A DNA stretch of 64,000 nucleotides, taken from the NCBI GenBank assembly GCA_030549495.1, contig JAUIRK010001052.1, positions 3,100,001-3,164,000 of the forward strand, in the 5' to 3' direction. The DNA comes from Nectonema munidae (taxonomy: Eukaryota > Nematomorpha > Nectonematoida > Nectonematidae). How positions within the stretch are numbered: position 1 is the first letter of the stretch; the number at the start of each line of letters is the position of its first letter. Of this stretch, positions 13,497-27,749 are shown piece after piece. The notes under the pieces are model-generated. The model saw nothing but the letters and a program-made list of their open reading frames with translations, ran no database searches and was not told where the DNA came from. The position numbers and the translations under genes are program-made.

Positions 13497-16400
13497 CTGG
13501 AAAATAATAATAATAAAAATAATGGTTATGCATACAATGATATATTATGGTGAAGAGCTTACCTCTTTCCACGATGTAAACTTGATTGTTGTTGTTAACC
13601 ATTTGTATATCATGTAGAAAGGAATAGCCAGCATGCTTGACAATCCTGACATCCACCCCAGCACATGTGCCCACAAAGGGTACTCATAGTTCATGTATTT
13701 TATAGGCTTGAATTTAATGAGATTGTAGAAAAACACACCCTTAATATTTTTCACCAAACAAAGATTATTATTAGCATTTAAAGTTATAAAAAGACACCCA
13801 TAACAACTTACACTGCATATCAACGGAGTCAAGTATAACCAGCAAATTTTGATGAAAATACAGGGATAGTAGCCAATCATTTCTTTGATGTTGTCATAGA
13901 ATTTATCAGCTCCTAAAATAGTTTAAGTTTTTCTTCAAAGACTGTTACAAGGTTTACACTATGACCTAAGCGTATGTAAGGCAACAAATGAAAAGAAGTA
14001 AAAAATTTATTCTAAGTACATGAGTATTAAAAATAAACCGCTCGGCCTCAATACCAGAGCTAAGAAATTTTTCAGGATTAGCAAACAACAATTTCAAGTG
14101 CAAGAAATTAACCTTCATTTAAACAATTCCTCATTTTAAAAAAGTATATGAGGTCTTATTTGCGCTTAAAATATACAAGCGAATGCTGGCGCATATTTCC
14201 ATTATAGTATCTCTTGGATTTTCTTTTTAATGCTCCACGTAAGGCGAATATTTTCTACCCGCGTCATCCAATATCCCCAAAAATGTGACCCGCATCTTTC
14301 CTCACACACAAAAGAATAGGATATGGGTACCCAGGGGCACCCCAAACTCTTTACTTCCCGAAGAATTAAAAAAAAATACTAAAACAAAAAATAAATAAAT
14401 TATAAAATAATTTTTAAAGAAATTAATAAATTTTCAAGTTTACTCTTTCAACATCAACATTATGAAGATTTTTGGAAAATATTCTCGCCTTAAAAATATT
14501 GGGTTAATTATTTTATTTGTTATAGTCGTTTTCGTTATTCTAGTATAAATAAACGCCCTAATTTCACGATATTCTTACGCGAATCTATAAAACTAAGAAA
14601 ATTTCATATTTATAAAACAGAAAAACGACTATTTCCAAAGATAGAAAATTTATATATAATAATTAAAGATTTATCCTATTTATGAGGTAAAAAACTTTTA
14701 AATTTTTTGATAAGGCGTAAAATTTATTTTTTAGTATGAACTCTTTTCATCTCGCCGTTTATTAACAAAATATCATTAACGGAGGAAGGTTTTAAATGTT
14801 TCCTTCTTTCGCTAAACATTATCAGTCCAGATAAACTCAAATTACTTTCACTTACTGCAGTAGTAGACAAAACACAAAATACAAGTCTAACTATTTATGA
14901 AAGAAAAGAGAAGGTTTGTATAATTTATTGCTTTCTTTATATATTTTATGTATAAAACATTTAATGATTTTTGTCTCCTTAGTTCCAAGTTTCGTACTCT
15001 TGAAATGGGATAGTTTGGTTAGAAGCTACGCAAAACACACAAAGTCCAACGCGACGGTAGTGCTTTTTTAGAGGAAAAAATGTTATCAAAATATGAATTA
15101 TCAAATCGCATTTGCTTGGAATGATGAGTGATCTTTTTACAATGAAATTAACGTATTCAAAACTAAGTTTCATAAATTTTAGAATGTCATAGTATATATA
15201 CGTACATACAACAGGGTATTTCAATAAAGAGACTTTCGGGCCTTATTGAATATCCAATTGAAATTGATGTAATGTCAATTTAAGTATGGTATGTCTTTAT
15301 TGCTATACTGTAAAGAATTTGCGTTTATTATAATCAAATTTCTGTTAGTGTTATCAATTTTCATTGTAATTATTATGAATAATTCTCCTTGTAAACATTT
15401 TTCCTACTGATAGACTTCTTATTCATCGATTATTCTTCAGAAGTCTTTGTTCCTTCATCCAGAGGGGGTACACCTCCTCCTCATCAATCTTCAGGTTTAA
15501 GCTTTTTAAATCTTTATCTCCCTCCACTCTCCATTGGTCTGCCTCTTTTAGAAGCAAAATTGAAATTAAAATTTTTGAACATTTTTAGTCAGAACTCCTC
15601 GATATGCCCAAGCCACCTACTTCTTTTCAGGCACTTTCTATTCCTTTCAAAAGGCAAGAAGAAGAGTGCATGAAAAGAAGTAGGTTAAGGTCGCTTTATT
15701 GTCAAAAAAATTGCTAGACGTAGACCTTATTACTTTTACTCTAAAATGCAAGGAAGTAATTATTTTATTTACTTTTATTCTGAAACAACTCAATTCAATA
15801 AAATTATTTTCAAAACAAGGCTAAGAAATGCTGCTGTCACATTAAAAATTTTCCTAACCCATTTTATGAAGAGCAACAGGGATCACAAAATCTTCTGCTT
15901 TGCGTGAACCAAAATGGGTTAAAATGTGAAAATTCAAAAAGCGATTAAATGTAGAAGCTTCATCACTTTCAAACAAAAATATGAAGCTGAAAAAGAGAGA
16001 AATGAAAAAAAAGTTGTTTTCCAGACAGCTCTGAAAGTTTGCTTTACTAATGTTCGAGAAAGAAATGCTTCAGTTAATGGCCATATAATGAGACAACAAC
16101 GAGAAGTTTAAAAAAAGCAATGGTCAAAGAAGAAGTTTGCGCTACTGACGGTTTGATAAAACGTTAAAATTTTATTATGGAGAGAGAAGAAAGAAGTGGC
16201 GCTTCATCTGGAGCAGAAGTTTGGTTGGGAGAAGTTGGTTGCTGACAAGACGTGGTTTATATTTTCGAGCAATGCCTGATCATACTTTTTATTTAAATGC
16301 GAGAGTGATAAAGGTGAGTTAAAAGGAAAAAAATTATTAATTAAAAAACACGGGGTATCAAAAATGTACCCTTTGATTATTATTATTATTATTATTCAAA

Positions 16401-19400
16401 TACGAGTTCTTGCATGGGCAAAGTTATTTTCAAAAATTGACCCATAAAATGGGATATAAGTAGGCTTAAACGCACATTGTTTTGTTAAGAGACGATTGCT
16501 GTGCACACACAAATCTTGATATAGCATTGAGAATTAATGTTTTTACCGTTTAACACTTGCATACGATCAAATGTTTTAAACCTGGAAGCCTTTAAAGTTA
16601 ATTTTTTAGTGCTCTTATGATTTCAATAAGAAAATTGTTCTTTATAAACAATAATGATATTTTTTACATTTGAACACAAAATGATGTTTTCTTTAAAATG
16701 AAGTCTAATTTCTAGAGGAGAAACAGGCATGGATGTATGAATTATCCTCAACTACAAACAAAAAATTTTAATCTTGTTATTGTCAATTATGGAATCCTTC
16801 GATGACTTATTATTTTGTTTCTTATTAATTGATTCAATTTTAAAATTAAAATTTTGTAATGCTCTATAAATATATCCTGAGGCATTCTATATGATAAAAA
16901 GTGTTTATGTTCATAGGTTTTGAAAAATAGGGTCTATAAAATGTAAACTTCAGGCGCATGACCAGAGGGGGTGCTCCGCGCTAAAAATAACAGCTGACCT
17001 GTCTGGTGCTAGAAAATCTCGGTTTCAGCAAAACGCGTTCTTGAAAACTTGCATTCTGAAAAACTCCGTCTAAAATTCATGTTGAATTTTAAAGTCTGTT
17101 AAAAGAGCTTCAGAAATGCAATAAAATGTACAATGGCCTACCTAAGATTAATTGAGAAATAATATTTTATTTTTTAATCGTTCTCTTCATTTTGCATTCG
17201 TTAATATGCAAATCACACCCTTTTAATCTTTCTGTCAAAATTTTAAGCTTATGTCAAAATTGAGGGGGAAGGGGGTTCAAATAAGTTTTATTGATGGACT
17301 TGAATGGCACAATGACATGTAAGAAGAAAGCATATTTATATAGATAGATAGTCTAAATACTTTTTACGAACACTACAATCCCTCTACACGGTTACACTAG
17401 AAAAGACAATCCTTCTGAAAATCAACCAAATAAAGATGATTCCTCTGAAAGTGCAGCAAGTAAAGGAGATCCCCTTGTAAATGCACGAAGTAAAGATAAT
17501 ACCTCTGTGATTAAAGTATAATTTGAAAATATATTTGCATTTAAATTGATTTGTCGTGGATATTATATTTTAAAAAATTAAATATATTGAATGAAAAATG
17601 AATTAAATTAGAAGTTTTTATTTGTTCCGAAATTTAATGGAATAGCCTGCATATGCACTCCAGCAACTCCATCCACAAGATATAAAGAATGATTTGCCGT
17701 AGGATGAGAGTAACCAAGGATACAAAAAGATAAAGTAAAGATGATTCCTCTGTAAATACACCAAGTAAAGATCATATCTCCATCTTAGAATAAGAGGGAT
17801 TGCCCTTTTTGAAGAAAATACTTGACAAAATTATAATAGGAAAGCACCAAAATTAAATCAACCCGTTAAAGACCAAAATAATCGGATGATATCCAATATA
17901 AAGCAGAATATTTGTATTAGAAAACGCAGGCGATTTTATTCTTGTAAAGTCGAGAATAGTCGACTCGTGTCGTTAACCCGTTTATATATTAAAAGAGGGC
18001 ATAGTGAGATAAAATTTTGGGCCAAATAGCAAGCATGAAAATACGAAACTTACCGTACGACCAAGAAATAGCGATGCACTCAAAAAACATCAACCAGAGC
18101 AAACAACTTCCACTAGCTGAATAAAAATCCAAAATTTGAAAGACATACATTCCTCCCTAAAATAGTGAAAAGGAGTTGAGAGCGATGCAATGGAACACTA
18201 ATATAACCATTTTAAATGCGGCTTCTACACAAGCGTCAACAAGGTCAAGGGCCCACACAATTTCTATGTCCACAAATACTAAAAACTTCTTTCATGACTT
18301 GACCTTATTTTTTTAGTACGAATAGAAAGCTTTAAGGATTCAACAGCTGGATACTTCACCAGTATTAATTACCACACATATGATATTTATGACATTTTGG
18401 ATGTTTTCTATTAATTTATCAATTAATAACATAAAGTTTGTTTCAAGTTTTCTTGGAAGGATATCATTAGCTTTCATCAGATACTTAAATAAAAGCTTAG
18501 TATGCAGTTAAGTGATTTGATGCGAGATAAAACAGAGGACATTAGATAATTTAATAAATCAAGAAATGGTTTGCGTCCTATATTTAGGACTATTATATAC
18601 ATAAATGAGTAAATTCACAAGTGAAACAGTCCGAACTCTAGAAATTAGACGCTCATGTTATTTTGAGGGGCTCACTATCATTGAAGGGAGTGCTTGGAAG
18701 TTTCACAAGGGTGGCATAAGCATAAAAGGAACAATATCTAGTGTCGTCGATTCTGATTGACACTTCAATCATCCTCAAGTCCCCAAACCACATAATTGGC
18801 AAGGGAAGTTTATGATACAAAGACTACTAGCAAATTCCCTAGTGCTCTAAATGGTATACAAGAATCGGTGATGTCTTATTGTCGCCATATAGAGGCAGCG
18901 CCCTCGAATGCCTATGTGGCGCCCCAGAGCAAAAATTTAGCGACGCCTTTCACCCAATCTCTTTATAATATTAAATTATCTATCATTAAATGAAAATTAA
19001 AAAAAATAACAAAATGAATGACAGGTGTCAGATGTGTTGTACTATGACAAAATGAGACACCATAACAATTTATTTCCAATAGAAAAATGAATGACAGGTG
19101 TTAGATGTGCTGTACTATGACAAAATGAGACACCATAACAATTTATTTCCAATAGAAAAATGAATGACAGGTGTTAGATGTGTTGCACTATGACAAAATG
19201 AGACACCATAACAATTTATTTCCAATAGAATTGATAGCAGATTTTAAGTTTTTTTCTACAACTGAAGTGTGTTCTATGCATATATTTTTTATAACCAAAA
19301 ATTAAGTTTTATAAAAAAAAAACTTTTACCACTTCCCCTTTCTAACCCTATAAATATAAAACCTTTACATTTATTATTAGATACTTTTAACACGGACACA

Positions 19401-22400
19401 AAATTTTATTTTATTTCATTTCCGTTTTTATTGGTTTTGTGTTGATTAAAGCATAAAAATGGATTTTAGAATTGATCAAAATGTTTTAATATAAAAATTT
19501 TTATGGTATTCACAAAGTTAACTAAAATTCGTGTATTAAACGATGCATATAATCTAATTAGATTTTCTCGATTTTAAAACAAAATACTGATCTTCTTGAA
19601 ATCCAATTTAAATCCTAAATGTACATGAAATCATCTTTTATAGCAATCATTCAATTCATATATATTTTTTACTTTTAGAATATTTTTAAGATCCAGAAAT
19701 GGAAAAATATGTATTTTGTAGTAATTCTCTTTAAATAGAGAACACGAATATCGTATCTTAGTATGAGATTTGTTTTTAAAGTATTCTTCTCATTAACCCA
19801 TTAAGTACCATAGAAATCAGACGATATTTAAAAAAACGCAGACGATTTATATTCAAAGTCATTGAAAAAAGCAGACGAAGATGAAATTACTTATGTTCCC
19901 AAATGGGAACATTGGGACTTAATGGGTTAAATGCAAAGAATTTCAAGCAATTTGTATTGTGTCATCTACTGCACATATAAAGCTATAAAAGGTGCTCAAT
20001 GATATCAAAAGCATTCCATACACCGAGAAGTGAGTTGTGTAAAAGAGCACATTCCTGTTTCCCCTTTAAATACATCACTCCAAGTAAGAAGTAAAAATCG
20101 GAACCCACAAATGAACGAACGAACGAACAAACGAACACCCAGCGTATTAAAATGAAAGAGATTGTTAACCTGTGTCAAGCAGAGCAAGCCAAAGAGATAA
20201 CTGAGTACGCACACAAAAAGAGTGAAGATTTCTTTTCGTTTTCTCAACTGCCTTGGCCATTCATCCACACACGCTGTGATGAAGCCTTCCAGTGTGCAAA
20301 ACTAAGCAAGACAAAATTGCATTACTTCTCTTAAATCCGTGAAGATCGTAATCGATGCACGATGAAAATAAAAAATGGCTCTAAACATGAAATTTGAGCA
20401 AAAACATAAACTCTCCAATTTTTTTCAAATTTTTTTATATGAGATCTCATTAATTAATAGTGAAAAGGTATCTTTACAATGAAAAAAATACAAATCAGAA
20501 AATTATACAACCAGTATGCCTTGTTCGATTTCTGTTATTTTTACCTAAATCAAAAAAGATACCTGACTATCCAAACCAATGATGAAAATCATGAAGAAAA
20601 AGAGACAAGACCAGAGTGGAGAAATAGGAAGCTCTATGATGGCTGAGGGATACGCCAGAAATGCTAAACCTGGACCTAAAGTGGAAAGCGTTAATTATGA
20701 GGACAAGTAAAGAAAAGTGAATACCAGAAAGCGCAACTTCTGCCATTTTTTTGTTTTGAGTATGTGACATGAAGCCTATGACGGAGAAAATGACTGCTCC
20801 TGCGAACAAGCTTGTCAAACTGTTTATCAAACACACAATCATTGAGTCTCTGTTTTCAAAAAGAGTTTTCATAAAAACCAAAAAGTGAACAATTTAGACT
20901 TTCCGTTTAAAATTTAAATGAAATATCTATGCTCTAAATAAAGGTCTGACAAACAAGCAAATATCGAGGAAAATTGTAAAAAGTTTTTTATATATAATTG
21001 AGAGAACACCCCGAAAAACATTATTTAGCGCTGTCAAAAGTAATTTCGTGATAATTGCACAGCTGTAAAATGATGATTATGTAAAACAAAAAAAGATCAA
21101 CATCTTGTTTATTCAAAGCTTTTCAAGAGTCGCTCATCGTTCATTACCGGACCTCCTCTCTTTGCAATGGCTGCAAAGCTGACTAAATCCGGTTACTCCA
21201 ACTCTGAAATCTGAAATCGAAATGGTCTGTCTCGCTTCATTAAAATTGTTTACGTAGCCACGGTTCTCGCTCCTACTAAATGGGTTGTGAAAAGCATCAT
21301 TGATACAAAACTTCTGCTTATATCATTGATATTTGAAGACAAGAGTATGCTTCTATGTAACTCATAAACGCGTGTTTCTCAAAGTATTTTTAATTATAAA
21401 TTTAATTAATAATATTTTTAGAGGAGTCCTTATAAGAATATTTCAAATTTTGAAAAGAGTGCATATTAAAAAAAATAAAATTTAAATGTTTACTAAATAC
21501 AAAATTTTATTTTTTTTTGATCAAAAGTTCTGAAATTGAGAAAAATATGGTGTAATATGGCAAAAGGTCAGCCATATGTGACTGCGTTCCTATCTAATTA
21601 ATAATTTAAATATATACTGTATAAAATTAATTGAAGTTAAAAAGTAGTGACTAAGAACGCCGGACTTATTCTTATATTTTTGATAAATAAAGAAACTTGA
21701 AATAAAATTGGTAGCAAAAAAATGTAAGGGCTCTCTACAAAAAAAATTTCAGCTAGCAAAGGGTTCATAAGACAAAAAAGATCGAGAATCACTGAATATG
21801 CAGTCAATTGGTTCCCATATCATCTAATTTTTCAGTTGTATGATTAAAATATCTATAATTCTGTCTTTCATTACTTTTGTGTCAAAACTTGTGGGTGTCT
21901 TATGAATGCGTATAGGTTCTTTCTAATGAATTTTTGTTTCAAAAAGGAACATGCGTTGTATAAATGGGTGAATAGTAAAACTGTATATTTTCGCTATTTG
22001 ACGAATATTATCCCATAAAAATAAACTTTTTATAATTATAAAATTAAATATCCCCAAAATATTTGTAGAAAAAGAGTGCCAACTAAAATAATAATGAGAA
22101 AAAGTTGAGTTTTAAACAATGAAACTAAATAAAATGATAATTAACACAATTAATCACCAAGCAAATGAGAAATTTTGAAAAAGTAAAAAAATAATTAAAC
22201 GTAATAATTTGGCTAAATTTTCAAAAAATAAAAAGCTTTAACACAAAATTCATTTAGAAGTTTCAAGACACGAGGAAAACAATTCTTGACTTTCATATCT
22301 TTCGTTTACTTATTTACAAAGGGAAAAAGATATAGGAATAACTTTTTTACTTCGTAAGATCTGTCGATATAGACATTGACTGAAGCACCACACGCTAAAA

Positions 22401-25400
22401 TATTCTTTAGCTCAGACTCTCCAACGGTCCTTTTTGCTATCGATTACTTATATTTATTCGCGTGAAGAAACTCTCTTTCGAAAGAACTTGATTAAAAAAA
22501 TCAATGTGTATGTAAACTTTTTCTAAAGCTTTGATTTTTATTGTTAAATTTTAGAAGCAATAAAGTATTTTCAGAATTTTAAAAGCTCTTGTCGTCCTTC
22601 CAGTTTGAATTTTCAAGAATTAATAAAACGCCCCTGCAATCATTTCCCTTCAAAATTCGACAACACCACGTTATCATCTCTTTTTGTTGTTATAGCAAGG
22701 GCGTTGAATCGGCGTCATGCCTTCTAATAGGTTTTATTCGTTTCTGAAGAAAAAATCGAGCAGCTCATCGTAGTGACGAAAATAGACTGGACGCAAATGG
22801 TTGACAAAAAAATTTTGCTCAATTTTTAAAGGAAATTGACATACATTTTATCGACAAAATCGTTTTAATGATTGAAATGAGAATCTGGTGGGATTTACAA
22901 TTGTAGAGATGTGCACAATTAAAACATCTGTGAGTCCATTTGTAGAGGTACAATGGCCAATCATACAAAGAAATACTCATTTATAACGCAAGTTTGATCA
23001 TTTCGATATATTGATAAAAGAAATATGCGAAAATGTTGAGCATATTCCATCAAAATTTCAGTTTCGCCATTTAACATGTAAGGATTTATTATACTCGATA
23101 CATTGATTGAAGTTAATGGATGTAAAGATTTTTATAATCTAACTACTAGTCTTATAAGTAATTGATGTTGTGAAGTAACGTCTCTTCAATTTCTTTTCGA
23201 TAGATGTATAAACGAAAGTCTTTATCCTTCTTGCTTGAAAATACATAAGTTGGCTCGCGTTTATAAAAAAAAGTTGACACTTTTTGTATGGTGAATTACA
23301 GACTCAACGCTTAATTGTTCCTGTGGTTTCCAAAATTTCCGAAAGGATACTTAACAATCAGAATATAACTATTTTGAGTATAATAACTCCTTTCGATTCG
23401 AACAGTTTATGTTTAGAAAATTTGAGTCCATTGATAACATACATTTTCTTTTTATTGAAAACACTTTAGAGTTTTGGAATCCAAAGAAAAATAGTATAGC
23501 TATATTTCTAGATCTTAAAAGAACATTTTTCTTTGATACTTCCATTAGCTTAATTTCTTCCTTTTTATATGAGAGACCTTATTATGTATATATGTAAATA
23601 ACAAAAATGCAAAGTTGAATGTTTCAAAAATTTTGGAGTTCCCCAAACTCCTTCATTGATCCATTTTTCTTTAAATATGCATAAATCACTTTCTAGACCT
23701 TTTCCTTTCTAAACTACCAATCATTTGATTTATGCTGACGATATTTCTTTCTTATTTCCATTTACATCCTCTTCTGATTTTAATAAAATAAACAACAGCA
23801 TTAATTAAATCGGTCACCTTCTTTGATCTAACTTTTTACTAAGTGTAAAAAAGAGCAAGTACGTGGCTTTTGCTTATAATAAAAATAATAAATCAGATTT
23901 TATAGAACTTAAAAATAATGATTAGAAAATGGGAATGTGCTGATTTTTAAAACTTTTTCTGGATCAAAATGGACTCTAACTTTAGTTGGAACCATCATAT
24001 CAGGTCCTAAAACTCCAGGCTAAGCTTTTTACTTTCTAGGTTTAAGAAGTACAGTTTTTTGCCAACAAATATGAAAATATCAATGCATAAAGCTTTCGTC
24101 CAGCCATTATTATCTTACCCTATTGCGAACTCGCGTCAATCTAATCTTACTGTCATATCAAGAGTACAAAAAGAATACTGCGTTCAGTTTTCAGTAATCC
24201 GAAGCACGATAGGCATACAAGTGTAAAACTCGTGCCTCAAAGTTCTGGATCTCTATTATTACATCTTGTGCACGCCGTTCTTCAAATATTCAACGGGCGA
24301 ATGCTCGCCTCCTCTCACGAAGTTGCTGACCTTCCAAAATGATATCCATTCTATTCTTACTTCACTCGTCAAACAAACTATCTACATATGAATCGATTGA
24401 ACTCTAGTAAATATAAGCAATCGATAGTTTTTATAAAATTACATTATTTTTCAGCAATAATACAGCTCTGTACAAACTTTGTGAATTTAGCACCTACGTG
24501 CAATATAAAAAACGTATTAGAACTAGCTTCGTTAACAATCATCTACCTTGTTCACTACGTAATTGCTACTTTTGTAATTATTCTCAAACTATATTTTCAT
24601 CCAATTCTCCCTCCACTTGTGCTTACTACACTTTCACCCAATCTTATCAATGAATATTTTTGTTTGTTTTTTATATACGCGTACACACATCGAGCGGCTT
24701 TCACTAGCCTTTTTGTATATCCACGTCACATTCCAAGAAATTCTTCATTTTTCTCGTGGTGTATATCCATTTAAAACGTTTCATCTAATCTCTCATTGTG
24801 CTCTTTTATCTGTGTCTGGGATTAATTAAATAAACTTTTGCTTCTTCTTCTTTCCTTCTTCCATTGATTTTATTCTTCTTGTTGCTTGAAGAATTCCACA
24901 AAATAGCAATTGAATACTGCTTCTTTTAAAAGAAAATTTGTCTTGCATACCTGCCAACCTAAAATTATTGAAACCTGGAATTCCTTTTCTTCAACATTTT
25001 ACATAGTTGGATTCATGGTGTAGCGACTCTTTCCAGCCTTTTCAGCTGACATTCAATGAATAATAAAATATAACATACATTTTTTAATAATAATAATTAT
25101 ATTTCTTGTCATTTCAATAAATTTCTTTCTTTCTTTTTTGAATTTTTTGAAAAAAAAGCGAGAGATTTTGCCTGGAACAGGGAGAACTGATATCTATACA
25201 TAAATTCATTTAATCAAAGGCATTTTGTTGAATGGAATTGACAATTTATTAGAACGCACTGCAAAATACACATTTACTAGTTTACAAAATAAAGTACTTA
25301 GTTAAACAAAAACAAAGATATAAACGAAATGAAACATTCTTTTTCATTATTATGTTTTGGTAGCTTTCTTTGACAGATTCGGCAATTCTTCATCTGGTCT

Positions 25401-27718
25401 CCAATAATAACAAATATATTTGCTTTCGGGGTTATGTGTCTTCATGGCTATAAAATGCTTTTTATATTGCTCTAATAGATATGAATAATAATTTTTCATA
25501 TTTAAAAATTTTATGTAATTAAACAAATTTTTACAATTTCAAAATATATAAAACTTTTTTTTACTTTTTAAAAACCAGAAGATAATAATCCAGAGACTGA
25601 GAGAAAGCAATCAAAACCGGGAGTTCCCTGTATTACCGGGAGAGTCGACAGGTATGTTTTGTGATAACTAAATGTTTCCCTTTTCTCAAGAACTCAAGAT
25701 ATATAATTCTTTATCAGAAATTTGAAAACACCAAAATCATCAAAAAACTTAGAATTTTTAAGCTGAATTTATAGAAAAAGATAGGACCTGAAACCTTTTT
25801 TTAGTTAAAAGAATTATTTGAAACACGCAAGAAATTCAGACAAAAAATATTTTTGAGCATGCAAGTAAATTTATTAAATTTTGTAAATTAAGAAAATTCA
25901 ATTTTTTAACTCGATAGTTAAAATATAATTTCATAGAGCCCCATAAATAAAGACTTGAAAACAAAGAGCTTTGGATTCATGTTTGTTACGCATCATACAT
26001 AAAATTAATGTTTATTTTTTAAAGTAAAATAAAGTTTGGCATCTATTTTATAGCAATTTTTGTCTTTCTTAACTTTTATGTTGGGGCCGTATACGCGAAT
26101 CAATGGCTTTTCTACCTACAAAAAAGTTGGCTTTCCTGCTGTTAATAAATTATTTTGGACATTATACCTTTAGGTTTGAAAATATTTTACCAATTCGTCA
26201 AGCTCACTTTTTAGACACTAGTAATCCAATTCTAAAGTTTTTATTGCATGTAAAAAATATGCAGAGTGATCATTTAAAAAATGGGGTAAAAAATATGCAG
26301 AGTGATCATTTAAAAAATGGGTAAAAAATGTTTAGAAAGTTTGAAAGCATAAAATTAATACATGATTAGAAGCGATACTTACGAATCTTTGCTTCAGGGA
26401 TCTTTTTCATTTCTTGAAAGGGACTGCGGACATTTGATCCAACTGATTTCAATATAAATATATTTCAAACTTCGTTTATTTTTTATTTTATTCTTCGTTT
26501 ATTGTTAATCTCGTTAGGAACATTAAAAAACTATTTGGATAAGGAAATTATCTGGATTGTGAAAAACAATGATTTTGCTGTCAATACGGAATTAATATAA
26601 TACCATAATTATACTCAAATATTACAAATATAATTCAATTTTTTTTAATTAAAAAAATGTTAATCTTTTTATTTTTCCCGTATTCAACAATAAAAAGAGA
26701 AGGAAAAATTTTGAATGCAGAATACAATATTTGACATGAAAAGAGTGCTACAATACATGCAACTAATGGAATGATGAGAAAGCACAAATAGAATAAAATT
26801 CAAAAATTTATATTAATATAAAATATTAAAAGAAGAAACGTCTACAAAAATTGTCAAATTGAATGTACATTTTCGATGAAATACCAATTCGATTAAATGT
26901 CCCCAAATGTCCGTTTCGCTAAATGTCAATTCTGTCAAATGTCCCTCTATTAAATTTCCGGTCACGGAAATTTACTCACCATCAATTTTTCTCTCCACGA
27001 ATTATTCACCCCGCGAAATAAGTAAATGAGTCTTTAACCACATAATTTAAACAATTGATGCTAAATTTTATGATTGTTTCATTATTTTGAGTTGCTTATT
27101 TTGCACAAAATAATTAGTCTTTGAGTTGCTTTTTTTGCTAGATGTAAGATTTAATATACCTCATGCAATGTTACAAAAGTTATTACCTATATTTTTGCAA
27201 TTTGCACTATATTAAATATTACATTTATCAAATAATAATCAAAATAAAATTCTGGAATCAAAGAATTGAAAAATATTCTCTAACTAAAAATAACGAAAGC
27301 CAACAATATATTTTAAAAAGGTAAGTATTTTTTGATTTTTAAAGAATATTTTTCGATTCTTTGATTCGAGAATTTTATTTTGATTATCTGACAAATATAT
27401 TATTTTAAACCGTGCAAATTGCAAAATATAAACAATAACTTTTGTAACATCGTATGAGGTAGCAAAATATGAACAGAAAGTTTACAAATATATTATTTAA
27501 TATCGTGAAAAATGGCAAAAATATAGGTAATAACTTATGTAACATCGTCTCCCCGAATGAGGTATATCAAATCTTACATCTAGCTAAATATGAACTGACA
27601 GGTTGGAGATGAACCATAGCAGTATACAGGTTGGAGATGAACCGTCGTAGTATACAGGTTGGAGATTACACTCACGTTGTCTACCCACGTTCAACCGTAC
27701 AGGTTATGCGATTAAAAT

Positions 27719-27749
<31 letters not shown>

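Noticed and set aside
13545-13880. A single 111-residue exon of the transporter
   Set aside because: It reads through the 72-bp intron between TM11 halves; family alignment and GT-AG sites require splicing.
20152-20334. Plus-strand protein at GAT exon 10
   Set aside because: Complementary-strand shadow of the exon encoding TM8-TM9.
27718-27743. AT run as an origin or promoter
   Set aside because: A simple microsatellite without other signals.
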